Source of the DNA: Bacteroidota bacterium
Lineage (GTDB): Bacteria; Bacteroidota; Bacteroidia; UKL13-3
Assembly: GCA_027491085.1 (NCBI GenBank)
Contig: JAIXWW010000009.1
Coordinates: forward strand, 1 to 64,000
Direction of reading: 5' to 3'
DNA length: 64,000 nt
Of this stretch, positions 10,574 to 19,647 are shown one piece after another. Under the pieces are notes generated by a model. That model ran no database searches and had not been told where the DNA came from. It saw nothing but the letters and a program-made list of their open reading frames with translations. The translations under genes and the position numbers were made by a program. The stretch's first letter is position 1. Each line of letters starts with the position of its first letter.

Positions 10574-11830
10574 CTACTCCTCCAAATAATCTAAATCTTT
10601 ATGAAAACTTTCGGAAATAAATGCAGTAGATACAATAGCTAAAACCAAACAAATTAAGCCTACTACCAAAGCAGATGAGGTAATATTTAAACCAATATTG
10701 CTTTGCAAAGCAGCAAATCCCAACGTTATTGGAACCACTGCTCCACGCACAAAATTAGGAACGGTATTGGTAACTGTGGAACGAATATTGGTACCAAACT
10801 GCTCACAAGCTACTGTTACAAAAAGCGCCCAATAACCTGTAGCGGTACCTAATAAAAAACACATCCATTTAAAATAACTAACCGAAACTTGATTGTTAAA
10901 CAAGTAAATAAAATACAATACCAAACTTAATCCTAAGTAAGCAAAAATTACCTTTTTACGGCTTTTGAACCATTGACTAAACATACCACTTAACAAATCG
11001 CCAAAGGAAAGACCAATGTATGCAAACATGACACTGTCAGCTACTTTTATTTCTACTCCCAAATTACGTGCAAACAAATGCGATTTATTAACCAAAACCC
11101 CAATGGTAAACCAAATAGGCAAGCCAATTGCTATACAAGCTAAATATTTGATGAGGTTATTTTTATTGCTCAACAAATTTAACAAGTTACCCTTTTTAAC
11201 AGTTTTATTGGTTTCAACCGATTTATACATGCCACTTTCGTAGGTGCCTGCACGAAGCAATAAAAGCATTAAACCTAAAACACCACCAACAATATAAGTT
11301 ACTTGCCAGTTTTTTAATGAAATAGCAAATGCTGCATCTAAAAACGAAACCAAATGATGGCCATTTTTCCCAACAATAGCAGCAGCTATGGCACCTAACG
11401 CACCAACTGAAACTATTATCATAGTACCAATACCTCGTTTTGATTTTTCCATGGTTTCGCTTACCAAAGTAATACCCGCACCTAATTCACCTGCTAAACC
11501 AATGCCCGCCAAAAATCTTGCTACTGCATAACTTGGAATATCAGTAACAAATGCATTGGCTAAATTAGCCAACGAATACAAAATAATGGAACCAAAAAGC
11601 ACCGATACCCTACCCTTTTTATCGCCTAAAACACCCCAAATAATTCCACCCAAAAGCATTCCAGTCATTTGGCAGTTAAACAAAAAAGTATCGGTTTTAT
11701 CCATTTGATCGGCTGTGATAAAATCGAGCAAACTCTCTTGTTTTACTACATTGAACACAATCAAATCATATATATCTACAAAGTAGCCAAGTGCAGCTAC
11801 TACTATTAAAAAATTAACTTTTTTGTTCAT
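10574..11830 (-). CDS. MFS transporter (metabolite:H+ symporter-like)
   Basis: A 418-residue polytopic membrane protein with about 12 hydrophobic segments. The loop after the second helix carries the major facilitator motif A in the form GVLGDKKGRVSVLFGS, and the fourth-helix region has ARFLAGIGLAGELGAGITLV, characteristic of the sugar-porter/metabolite:H+ symporter branch. It would import or export a small organic solute in the inner membrane. It is convergent with purN and monocistronic, and no substrate clue is available from neighbours. Confidence 0.85.
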   Translation of the reverse strand: MNKKVNFLIVVAALGYFVDIYDLIVFNVVKQESLLDFITADQMDKTDTFLFNCQMTGMLLGGIIWGVLGDKKGRVSVLFGSIILYSLANLANAFVTDIPSYAVARFLAGIGLAGELGAGITLVSETMEKSKRGIGTMIIVSVGALGAIAAAIVGKNGHHLVSFLDAAFAISLKNWQVTYIVGGVLGLMLLLLRAGTYESGMYKSVETNKTVKKGNLLNLLSNKNNLIKYLACIAIGLPIWFTIGVLVNKSHLFARNLGVEIKVADSVMFAYIGLSFGDLLSGMFSQWFKSRKKVIFAYLGLSLVLYFIYLFNNQVSVSYFKWMCFLLGTATGYWALFVTVACEQFGTNIRSTVTNTVPNFVRGAVVPITLGFAALQSNIGLNITSSALVVGLICLVLAIVSTAFISESFHKDLDYLEE

Positions 11831-12329
11831 TTAAAAATTCAGTTTGAAACCAAGCGCATTATAGTAAAAAGGAGTGGTTTTTTTGATGTTGAATTGCTAA
11901 ATTGTTGAATTGTTTTTTTAGTTGGAGGGTTACAGATTTAAGAATTACGAGTTGGCGGGTTACTTTTGTTTCGGGTTGTGTGTTGCAGGTTAAACTTTTC
12001 ATATTACAACTTGTCTATTGCTCATTTTTCAAATAAAAAATCCTCCTAACCCCCTTCGCCTTACAAATCCTTGGCACAAGAGGGAATATTTCCCTTACAA
12101 ATTTCACAGATTACATTTCTCAATTCCCAAATCTCATTTCTCAAATCACACTTCACAAATCACACTTCACAAATCAAAAATCACACTTCCCCAAAACAAA
12201 CCTAAGTCTATATAAATAAAAACTATTGTCAGTTTTTGGATTGAGTGCAGTCATTGGCACGCCTTGGCATTCAAAATATATTTGAAGTACATAAAGTATT
12301 CATTTTTAAAGTTTCAATTTCAAGTAGTT
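11831..12329. repeat. 500-base gene-free region rich in short degenerate repeats
   Basis: No convincing gene is present. A TTG-type repeat (GTTGAATTGCTAAATTGTTG) lies at about 11884-11912. Between 12040 and 12096 a CTCCTAACCCCCTT stretch is followed by AGGGAATATTTCCCT (12081-12095, palindromic). Two exact copies of a 14-base unit, AAATCACACTTCAC, occupy 12143-12156 and 12157-12170, with a degenerate third copy after 12177. An ORF of 65 codons across this area is an artefact of the repeats. Confidence 0.55.
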
Positions 12330-13169
12330 ATGTCAAAAAATTTGCTTATTCTTTTAGAGGACAACACCAATGCTGAAGCATTGATAGAACAAAGTAAAAC
12401 CATTGTTGATAGCCAATTTTTAAAAACATCAACAGGTGCATTTATTGATGGCATTAGTCATAATGGAATTGACAAATTATTTTTAAACGAAAACCACGAA
12501 TTAGAAAACTTAGAGTACTCGGAAATTATAGAAAAAGTAATGCGCGATAATCCACTAAATGATGATAAAATAGTGGCTAGTATCATTGATAAATGTACCG
12601 AATTAAACCTAAAAATTGATGTTATTTTTAACCAAGACATTATCAATAGCAACTCGTTTGAACATAAATCGAAGTACAACGATTTATTTATAATTGGCAA
12701 AGAAGCCATTGAAAAAAACTTTAAAACAGAAGATGGTATTTCAAAAATTGAAAACTTATTGATTGATAGTAAATGCCCACTTTTAATACTTCCATCTAAA
12801 AAATTTGATTTAAAAAACATCATTTTATTATTTGATGGAACTGCCGAATCGTTTGATGCCATTAAACTTTTTACTTATTTAATTAGCAATCAAACCAAAA
12901 ATGCCAACGTGCAATTAATTATTAAAACCACGCCCGAAGCTACCAAAGAAGAGCGTTTATTGATAAACTACATAAAAACCTACCGATTAAATTTTTCGGT
13001 AACCCGCATTGATCCTGACTATTACGAAGAAGAATTATTTAATATGTTAAACCAATTTGATAATTTTTTATTGGTAGCAGGTAGCAATAGAAATGATGTA
13101 ATAGGCGATTTACTAAAAAAAGAAGAATCGTATTTTATGCAAGGCAATAGAAGTGTTTTTATGATATAA
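12330..13169 (+). CDS. UspA-like stress protein next to ccoI
   Basis: A 279-residue protein resembling a degenerate tandem universal stress protein: a KNLLILLEDNTNAEALIEQS start, SKCPLLILPSKKF at the end of the first half, and NIILLFDGTAESFDAIKLF opening the second half. The ATP-binding Gly-rich signature is not evident, so it probably does not bind ATP in the usual way. I chose the Met starting MSKNLLILLED; the frame is open 22 codons further upstream into repeat-derived sequence. It ends 12 bases before ccoI, and UspA-like genes are often found with cbb3 oxidase assembly genes, suggesting a link to low-oxygen physiology. Confidence 0.75.
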   Translation: MSKNLLILLEDNTNAEALIEQSKTIVDSQFLKTSTGAFIDGISHNGIDKLFLNENHELENLEYSEIIEKVMRDNPLNDDKIVASIIDKCTELNLKIDVIFNQDIINSNSFEHKSKYNDLFIIGKEAIEKNFKTEDGISKIENLLIDSKCPLLILPSKKFDLKNIILLFDGTAESFDAIKLFTYLISNQTKNANVQLIIKTTPEATKEERLLINYIKTYRLNFSVTRIDPDYYEEELFNMLNQFDNFLLVAGSNRNDVIGDLLKKEESYFMQGNRSVFMI

Positions 13170-13181
13170 CAAGCTTACCCA

Positions 13182-15587
13182 ATGATTGAAACTTTAAATA
13201 AAAATACCAAAACTACTTGTTACCACTGTGGCGATTTTTGCGCAGAAGAAACACTTGTTTTAAACGATAAAACTTTTTGCTGCAACGGCTGTAAAAATGT
13301 ATTTATGTTGCTTTCTGAAAACAACTTAACATCGTATTACAGCATAGAAAAAAATCCTGGTAAGTCGCTAAAACAAAGCATTGGCAATAAATATGCTTAC
13401 TTAGACGATACCAATATTCAATCAAAACTAATTAGTTATATTGACCATAAAGTAGCACGTTTACAATTTCAAATTCCTAATATACATTGCAGCAGTTGCA
13501 TTTATTTATTAGAAAATTTATACAAAATAAACAATGCAGTAGTAGGTGTACGCGTAAATTTTTTAAAGAAAACCGCCAATATTGTTTACGATGTAAATAA
13601 AATGTCTTTGCGCCAATTGGTGGAGTTGTTAGCTAGCATTGGTTATGAGCCATCGTTTACCATGAACGATATTAACCAAGAAAAACCTAAAAATATCAAT
13701 CGTAAATTATTGTTTCAAATAGGAGTAGCAGGCTTTTGTTTTGGCAATATTATGATGATAAGCTTTCCTGAATATTTTGGGTTAGATAATACTACTAGAC
13801 ATTACTTATCATCTGCATTTGGTTATATTAACTTAGCACTTTCTATCCCTGTATTTTTTTACAGCGGACAAGATTATTTAATATCAGCCTACAAAGGATT
13901 ACGCAAAAAACTAATTACCATAGATGTGCCTTTGGCATTGGGTTTAGTGGTTTTATTTGTGCGCAATTTTTACGAAATATTAACCCGTACAGGCCTTGGC
14001 TACTGCGATACTTTGGCAGGTTTGGTTTTCTTTTTATTAATAGGCAAATGGTTCCAACAAAAAACATACGATTCACTTTCGTTTGAGCGCGATTACAAAT
14101 CTTATTTCCCTATATCGGTTATAAAAATTAATGCTGATAACCAAACAACTACTGTAGCCATTGATAAACTAAAAATTGGTGATAGAATTTTAATTAGAAA
14201 CAATGAAATTATACCTGCCGACAGTATTTTACTAAAAGGCAAAGCCAATATTGATTTTAGTTTTGTATCGGGCGAAAAAGAACCAATAGCTAAAGAGTTA
14301 GGCGAAATTATTTTTGCTGGAGGCAAACAAACCAACGGAAACATTGAGCTTGAAGTAAAAAAATTAACAGAACAAAGTTATTTAACCCAACTTTGGAACA
14401 ACGATATTTTTGCAAAAGACAATGCCAGCAAAGTAGAAACTTTTCAAACCAAAGTAAGTAAATATTTTACTGTGGCATTGTTAGCCATTGCCATTTCATC
14501 GGCTATTTATTGGGCAGTGTACGATAGTTCAAAAATAATTGGAGCCTTTACTGCTGTTTTAATTATAGCTTGTCCTTGTGCTTTAGCTTTATCAAGTCCG
14601 TTCGCTTTAGGAAATGCCATGCGCAATTTGGGCAGAAAAAAATTCTATTTAAAATCGGCTAATGTGGTTGAAAATATTGCCAATATGGATACCATAGTTT
14701 TTGATAAAACAGGTACCATTACCCAAAGCAACGAATCGCAAATTGAATTTATTGGTAATCCATTAACGCAATTACAAAAAGAGCTGATTTTTTCAGTTAC
14801 CCAAAACTCTATTCATCCATTAAGTAAACAAATTGCACAGCATTTAAATATCAGTTCAGCTATTATTTTAAATAGCTTTGACGAAATAACTGGAAAAGGT
14901 ATTAAGGCCAATGTTGGCGGAAATGATGTGGAGGTAGGTTCTGCTAAATTTTTAAATATTTTGGAAAATGAAAGCAATGCATTAAACACCCGCATTTACA
15001 TAAAAATAAACAGAGAAAATGTTGGTTGTTTTGTAATAAAACATGCTTACAGAACAGGTTTAAAACAAGTAATAAACCAATTGGCAACCCAATTTAAATT
15101 GCATTTACTTTCGGGAGATAATGAGCAAGAAAAAACCTTTTTACAAACTGTTTTCCCTACTTCATCTGAGCTACTGTTTAAACAAAATCCAGCAGATAAG
15201 TTAATGTACATAAACACCTTGCAAGGCAACCAACAAAAAGTAATTATGGTTGGCGATGGATTGAACGATGCTGGTGCATTAAAAACGGCCAATGTAGGTA
15301 TAAGTTTAAGTGAAGATACTTCAAGCTTTTCGCCAAGTAGTGATGTAATAATGGATGCAGCCAACTTTGAACTATTACCTAAATACTTGCAATACTGCAA
15401 AAACACCATGAAAGTAATTTATGTAAGTTTTTGCTTATCGTTATTGTACAATATTATTGGTTTAAGTTATGCAGTTAGTGGTACTTTATCGCCTGTAATA
15501 GCAGCTATTTTAATGCCCATAAGCTCAGTAACCGTAATTGGATTTACCAGTATAAGTACGTATTTGTTGGCAAGGAAAATGAAATAA
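13182..15587 (+). CDS. ccoI: Copper-type P1B ATPase of cbb3 oxidase assembly
   Basis: An 801-residue heavy-metal P-type ATPase that supplies copper for the CuB centre of cbb3 cytochrome oxidase. It has an N-terminal Cys-rich metal-binding region (CYHCGDFC, later CCNGCKNVF), an HMA domain with the IHCSSCIYL pair, eight predicted membrane helices with the CPC metal-translocation motif (ACPCALALSSP), the phosphorylation site DKTGTIT, and the hinge VGDGLNDAGAL. The N-terminal Cys domain plus HMA is the hallmark of CcoI/FixI as opposed to generic CopA. It precedes ccoS, which supports the assignment. The oxidase subunits ccoNOP are not in this window. Confidence 0.93.
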   Translation: MIETLNKNTKTTCYHCGDFCAEETLVLNDKTFCCNGCKNVFMLLSENNLTSYYSIEKNPGKSLKQSIGNKYAYLDDTNIQSKLISYIDHKVARLQFQIPNIHCSSCIYLLENLYKINNAVVGVRVNFLKKTANIVYDVNKMSLRQLVELLASIGYEPSFTMNDINQEKPKNINRKLLFQIGVAGFCFGNIMMISFPEYFGLDNTTRHYLSSAFGYINLALSIPVFFYSGQDYLISAYKGLRKKLITIDVPLALGLVVLFVRNFYEILTRTGLGYCDTLAGLVFFLLIGKWFQQKTYDSLSFERDYKSYFPISVIKINADNQTTTVAIDKLKIGDRILIRNNEIIPADSILLKGKANIDFSFVSGEKEPIAKELGEIIFAGGKQTNGNIELEVKKLTEQSYLTQLWNNDIFAKDNASKVETFQTKVSKYFTVALLAIAISSAIYWAVYDSSKIIGAFTAVLIIACPCALALSSPFALGNAMRNLGRKKFYLKSANVVENIANMDTIVFDKTGTITQSNESQIEFIGNPLTQLQKELIFSVTQNSIHPLSKQIAQHLNISSAIILNSFDEITGKGIKANVGGNDVEVGSAKFLNILENESNALNTRIYIKINRENVGCFVIKHAYRTGLKQVINQLATQFKLHLLSGDNEQEKTFLQTVFPTSSELLFKQNPADKLMYINTLQGNQQKVIMVGDGLNDAGALKTANVGISLSEDTSSFSPSSDVIMDAANFELLPKYLQYCKNTMKVIYVSFCLSLLYNIIGLSYAVSGTLSPVIAAILMPISSVTVIGFTSISTYLLARKMK

Positions 15588-15660
15588 GGACCATTGACAA
15601 TGGACGATAGACCATAGCAAAATTTTCTATGGTCCATGGTCCATGGTCCATGGTCTATCG
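15588..15660. repeat. Hairpin-forming heptamer repeat between ccoI and ccoS
   Basis: It starts directly after the ccoI stop. CCATTGACAATGG (15591-15603) is a 13-base inverted repeat. GACCATAG (15610-15617) pairs with CTATGGTC (15627-15634), and CGATAGACCATAG (15605-15617) pairs with 15648-15660 with one mismatch. Positions 15631-15658 hold four tandem heptamers GGTCCAT, the last as GGTCTAT. This fills most of the gap before ccoS and could act as an mRNA structure between the two genes. Confidence 0.75.
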
Positions 15661-15679
15661 ACTAAAACTAAAAGAAACT

Positions 15680-15850
15680 ATGAAAATAATGTTTATATTA
15701 ATAGGAAGCAGTTTTGTATTAGCCATTGGCTTTTTAATTGCATTTATTTGGATGGTAAAAAATGGTCAGATTGACGATGATTATACCCCCTCTGTTCGCA
15801 TGCTTTTTGATGATGGAACAGTAAAAAAACAAGACGAAGAAAAAGTTTAG
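15680..15850 (+). CDS. ccoS: cbb3-type cytochrome oxidase assembly protein CcoS
   Basis: A 56-residue protein with one N-terminal transmembrane helix (about residues 4-25: FILIGSSFVLAIGFLIAFIW) followed by NGQIDDDYTPSVRMLFDD, the signature of CcoS. It is needed for cofactor insertion (heme b and CuB) into the CcoN subunit. I set the start at MKIMFILIG; the frame is open 17 codons upstream, but that part is encoded by the heptamer repeat. The gene normally sits between ccoI and ccoN; here the next gene is hemW. Confidence 0.92.
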   Translation: MKIMFILIGSSFVLAIGFLIAFIWMVKNGQIDDDYTPSVRMLFDDGTVKKQDEEKV

Positions 15851-15987
15851 ATTATTGATAAAAAAATTTAACTAACATCAATAAATTAACTAAATAAAAG
15901 TAATGTTTTTGTGTTCAAAATAACGTTTGTAATTTTAAAACTAACTTTAAATATTTACCATTAATTTGCCAAAAATTTAAAACTCAT

Positions 15988-17115
15988 TTGTCGGGCATTT
16001 ATATCCATATTCCTTTTTGTAAGCAGGCTTGCTACTATTGTAATTTTCATTTTTCTACTCAATTAAAAACCATGGATGAAATGGTAAATGCCATTTGCTA
16101 TGAAATAGATTTACGACATTCTTATTTAGCCGAAACAGAATTACAAAGCATTTATTTTGGAGGAGGAACGCCAAGTTTATTGAGTAATGCGCATTTGGGC
16201 CAAATTTTCGAAACCATAAAAAAGTATTTTACCATAACTAAAGGTGCTGAAATTACCTTAGAAGCTAATCCTGACGATTTAACTGAAGAGAAACTTTTTG
16301 CTTTGAAGCAAACACCAATCAATAGGTTAAGCATTGGGGTGCAAAGTTTTTTTGATGCTGATTTAAAATGGATGAACCGCGCCCATAATGCTAACCAAGC
16401 TCAGCAAGCAATTACAACTGCGAAACAAATTGGTTTTCATAATATCACCATTGATTTAATTTATGGAACTCCCGGTTTAACCAATCATAATTGGTTAAAA
16501 AATATTGAAACTGCCATTGGTTTAGGCGTAAATCATGTAAGTAGTTATGCTTTAACCGTGGAGCCAAAAACGGCCTTGGCTTCGTTTATTGAAAAAGGAA
16601 AATATACCGAAACCAACGATGAGCAAGCTGCCGAACAGTTTGATATTTTGGTAAATACGCTTACTGAAAATGGTTTTATACATTACGAAATTAGTAATTT
16701 TGGTAAAGCAGGATTTTTAGCTGTTCATAATAGCAATTATTGGAAAGGCAAACATTATCTTGGAATTGGTTCATCGGCTCACTCTTTTAATACCAAATCG
16801 CGCAGCTGGAATGTGGCTAATAATCAGCAATACATAAAAGCATTGCAAAGCAATTATTGCGAAGCAACTGAAGAAATACTTAGCCTTAACGACCAAATAA
16901 ATGAGTATATTATGACTGGTTTGCGCACCATTTGGGGCTGCGATTTAAAGTATATCGAAACTCAATTTGGAGCCGATCAAGTGTTACGAATTATTAAATC
17001 AGCTGAAAAATTTATTGCACAGCAATTATTAATAATTGAAAATAATGTGCTAAAAACTACAGCAAAAGGTAAGTTTTTAGCCGATGGTTTGGCCGCAGAT
17101 CTGTTTATTATTTAG
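15988..17115 (+). CDS. hemW: Radical SAM heme chaperone HemW
   Basis: A 375-residue radical SAM protein related to HemN. The 4Fe-4S cluster motif CxxxCxxC is in HIPFCKQACYYCNFH, and the SAM-binding FGGGTPSLL and EANPDDLTEEKL follow. Further on come RLSIGVQSFFDADLKWMNRAH and a C-terminal domain with HNSNYWKGKHYLGIG (contains the HNxxYW signature). It is more like HemW, a heme trafficking chaperone, than like the oxygen-independent coproporphyrinogen oxidase, because it lacks the long HemN N-terminal extension. The start is TTG; the next Met lies after the cluster cysteines and so cannot be used. Its position after ccoS fits a role in heme delivery to respiratory enzymes. Confidence 0.9.
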   Translation: MSGIYIHIPFCKQACYYCNFHFSTQLKTMDEMVNAICYEIDLRHSYLAETELQSIYFGGGTPSLLSNAHLGQIFETIKKYFTITKGAEITLEANPDDLTEEKLFALKQTPINRLSIGVQSFFDADLKWMNRAHNANQAQQAITTAKQIGFHNITIDLIYGTPGLTNHNWLKNIETAIGLGVNHVSSYALTVEPKTALASFIEKGKYTETNDEQAAEQFDILVNTLTENGFIHYEISNFGKAGFLAVHNSNYWKGKHYLGIGSSAHSFNTKSRSWNVANNQQYIKALQSNYCEATEEILSLNDQINEYIMTGLRTIWGCDLKYIETQFGADQVLRIIKSAEKFIAQQLLIIENNVLKTTAKGKFLADGLAADLFII

Positions 17116-17171
17116 TTAAAATATTAAACTAAATGGGCTGCTTTTAAATTTTAGTAGCAAAATAATTTTCT

Positions 17172-17179
17172 TACTTTCG
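17172..17179 (+). promoter_or_regulatory. Predicted -7 promoter element of aspS
   Basis: TACTTTCG (TAnnTTTG with C at position 7) followed by CACC, 56 bases before the aspS start. The same TTTCGCAC arrangement occurs before hppA. Confidence 0.5.
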
Positions 17180-17234
17180 CACCTCGTTTTATTAAAAAAG
17201 GCAGTTAACCTAATTGTCTAGAAAATTAAATATT

Positions 17235-19025
17235 ATGCACAGAACACATACTTGCGGAGAACTTAGAATTACTGATATTAACACCACTGTTACCTTAAGT
17301 GGTTGGTTACAAAAAAGCCGCGATTTAGGCGGAATGACTTTTATTGATTTACGCGATAGATATGGCATTACGCAATTGGCTTTTAATATGGAAACCAATG
17401 CAGCTATTTGCGAAAAAGCACGTAAATGTGGCCGTGAGTTTGTGTTAAAAGTTACTGGAAAAGTAATCGAACGCAGTAGCAAAAACGCCAATATTCCTAC
17501 TGGCGAAATTGAAATAGAAGTAACAGATTTTGAAATTTTAAACGAAGCGCAAACTCCTCCATTTACCATTGAAGATAATACTGATGGTGGTGATGATTTG
17601 CGCATGAAATATCGTTATTTAGATATTCGCAGAAAACCTGTTCGCGATAATTTATTGTTGCGTCATAAAATGAGTCAACAAACTCGTGTTTATTTAGATG
17701 CACAACAATTTACTGAAGTTGAAACTCCAGTTTTAATTAAATCAACTCCAGAAGGTGCACGTGATTTTGTGGTGCCAAGCCGCATGAATCAAGGACAGTT
17801 TTACGCTTTGCCACAATCGCCACAAACGTTTAAACAATTGCTAATGGTAGCTGGCATGGACAGATACTACCAAATAGTAAAATGTTTTAGAGACGAAGAT
17901 TTGCGTGCTGACCGTCAGCCAGAGTTTACACAAATTGATTGTGAGATGAGCTTTGTTGAACAAGAAGACATTTTAAACATGTTTGAAGGCTTGGTAAAAC
18001 ATTTGTTTAAAAATGTAAAAGGAGTTGATATTGATACATTACCACGAATGACCTTTGCCGATGCTGCAAAATATTATGGTTCTGATAAACCTGATACCAG
18101 GTTTGATATGAAATTTGTGGAATTAAAATCTGTAGAGACGTTGCATGCAACGTCTGATAATAATAATGCAACGTTTTTATTACCCGCAGGTTTCCCTGTT
18201 TTTGATAATGCAGAATTGGTAGTAGGAATTTGTGCCAAAGGTTGTGCAGAATATACCCGCAAACAGTTAGATGAATTAACTGAGTTTGTTAAACGTCCGC
18301 AAATTGGCGCAACAGGACTAGTTTATGCTAGAGTAAATGCTGATGGAAGTGTTAAATCATCGGTTGATAAATTTTATGATGAAACTACATTAAAACAATG
18401 GGCCGAAGCTATGAATGCAGCTCCTGGCGATTTACTGTTAATTATGGCTGGCGCAACCGACAAAACCCGCAAAGCCTTATGCGAATTACGTTTGGAAATG
18501 GGAACCCGCATGGGTTTACGCAATCCTGATATGTATTCATGTTTATGGGTAATTGATTTTCCATTGTTAGAATTTATTGAAGAAGAAGGCCGTTGGTTTG
18601 CCATGCATCATCCTTTTACTTCACCAAAACCTGAAGATATAGACCATTTAACTAAAGGCGATTACGCCAAAGTTAGAGCCAATGCTTACGATATGGTAAT
18701 TAATGGAGTAGAAGTGGGCGGAGGTTCTATCCGTATTTTCGATAAAACTTTGCAAGGCAAAATGTTTGAAGTATTAGGATTTACCAAAGAAGAAGCGCAA
18801 GCTCAATTTGGATTTTTAATGAATGCTTTTGAATACGGTGCACCTCCACATGGAGGAATTGCTTTTGGTTTCGACAGGTTATGTTCACTTTTTGGTGGCG
18901 AAAATTCTATCAGAGACTTTATAGCTTTCCCTAAAAATAACTCAGGCCGCGATGTAATGATTGATGGCCCAAGTCCAATTGATCAAAAACAATTAAATGA
19001 ATTGGGGATTAGCGTGAATAGTTAA
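17235..19025 (+). CDS. aspS: Aspartyl-tRNA synthetase
   Basis: A class II synthetase that charges tRNA-Asp. The start was set at [11 protein letters not shown], the conserved N-terminus; seven extra upstream codons are open but not conserved. The N-terminal OB-fold anticodon domain ([20 protein letters not shown]) precedes class II motif 1, motif 2 ([16 protein letters not shown]) and motif 3 ([13 protein letters not shown]). The bacterial insertion domain lies between motifs 2 and 3. Within it, the residues VETLHATSD are encoded by a 20-bp palindrome (18136-18155) that looks like an in-frame repeat insertion. A second, decayed copy of the last 160 codons lies at 21966-22468. Confidence 0.97.
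   Translation: MHRTHTCGELRITDINTTVTLSGWLQKSRDLGGMTFIDLRDRYGITQLAFNMETNAAICEKARKCGREFVLKVTGKVIERSSKNANIPTGEIEIEVTDFEILNEAQTPPFTIEDNTDGGDDLRMKYRYLDIRRKPVRDNLLLRHKMSQQTRVYLDAQQFTEVETPVLIKSTPEGARDFVVPSRMNQGQFYALPQSPQTFKQLLMVAGMDRYYQIVKCFRDEDLRADRQPEFTQIDCEMSFVEQEDILNMFEGLVKHLFKNVKGVDIDTLPRMTFADAAKYYGSDKPDTRFDMKFVELKSVETLHATSDNNNATFLLPAGFPVFDNAELVVGICAKGCAEYTRKQLDELTEFVKRPQIGATGLVYARVNADGSVKSSVDKFYDETTLKQWAEAMNAAPGDLLLIMAGATDKTRKALCELRLEMGTRMGLRNPDMYSCLWVIDFPLLEFIEEEGRWFAMHHPFTSPKPEDIDHLTKGDYAKVRANAYDMVINGVEVGGGSIRIFDKTLQGKMFEVLGFTKEEAQAQFGFLMNAFEYGAPPHGGIAFGFDRLCSLFGGENSIRDFIAFPKNNSGRDVMIDGPSPIDQKQLNELGISVNS
18136..18155. repeat. 20-bp perfect palindrome inside aspS
   Basis: AGACGTTGCATGCAACGTCT reads the same on both strands and is followed at 18167-18174 by a second AATGCAACG half. 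It is translated in frame as part of the insertion domain. The shape (GTAGAG-ACGTTGC-palindrome) resembles dispersed palindromic repeats I recall from other bacterial genomes, but I could not search for copies. Confidence 0.8.
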
Positions 19026-19040
19026 AAAATAATTGAATAT

Positions 19041-19078
19041 AAAAAAACCGAACAAATGCTATTTGTTCGGCTTTTTTT
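19041..19078 (+). terminator. Terminator after aspS
   Basis: CCGAACAAAT (19048-19057) pairs with ATTTGTTCGG (19061-19070) around a 3-base loop and is followed by C and seven T. It lies 22 bases after the stop. Confidence 0.85.
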
Positions 19079-19099
19079 GTTTTAATTGTTTAAAAATGA

Positions 19100-19573
19100 T
19101 TATTTCTTCGTTGCAAATACATCATATGTGTAACCTTTAAGCGGGCCTTCAATAAACTCAAAATTATAGGTAATAACTTTTGTGGATTCCATAAAACCAA
19201 ATTGTTCGTTGTTATTTCCTCTTCCTTTTAATGATACACTAAGTCCATCTATATTTATGGTTTGAACCGGAATATTACCACTAATATTTTTGCCCGAAAC
19301 TAGTATGTCTCCTGTTGAAAATTTGCCTCCTTCATTCTCAGTGATTATTAATGATTTCCCAGAGCCCTTTGTAACAATAAAAGTAACGGTGGTGTCTTTA
19401 ATTGACTCTCCAGCGGTGTTCTTTAGACTAGATAATCCTGCGTAGGTTCCTATGGCTAGATCACGAGCATCAGTTTCAACTGACTTTGTGCCGGTGTCAT
19501 CCTTAGAACAGCTGACTACAAAGCTTATCATAATTATGAGTGCAATAGAAAGTATTGATTTTATTTTTTTCAT
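19100..19573 (-). CDS. Putative lipoprotein, function unknown
   Basis: The start was placed at MKKIKSILSIALIIMIS, giving a lipoprotein signal with Cys22 in VVSCSKDD; 21 further upstream codons are open but precede the signal. The mature part of about 136 residues is rich in beta-strand patterns (IGTYAGLSSLKNTAGES, GRGNNNEQFGFMESTKV) and probably faces the periplasm or surface. It lies 75 bases after the outer-membrane protein gene on the same strand and is likely co-transcribed with it. No family recognised. Confidence 0.7.
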   Translation of the reverse strand: MKKIKSILSIALIIMISFVVSCSKDDTGTKSVETDARDLAIGTYAGLSSLKNTAGESIKDTTVTFIVTKGSGKSLIITENEGGKFSTGDILVSGKNISGNIPVQTINIDGLSVSLKGRGNNNEQFGFMESTKVITYNFEFIEGPLKGYTYDVFATKK

Positions 19574-19647
19574 ATCTTTTATAAATTGTGTTTTGTTGAT
19601 CTTATTTTTAAGTTGATTGGATTTATTTAATGCCAAGGATTTGATTA

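Noticed and set aside
12018..12215. 65-codon ORF
   Set aside because: It is encoded by tandem and degenerate repeats (AAATCACACTTCAC) and has no protein-like composition.
17214..17234. Upstream extension of aspS
   Set aside because: Seven extra codons are not conserved; [10 protein letters not shown] is the usual N-terminus.
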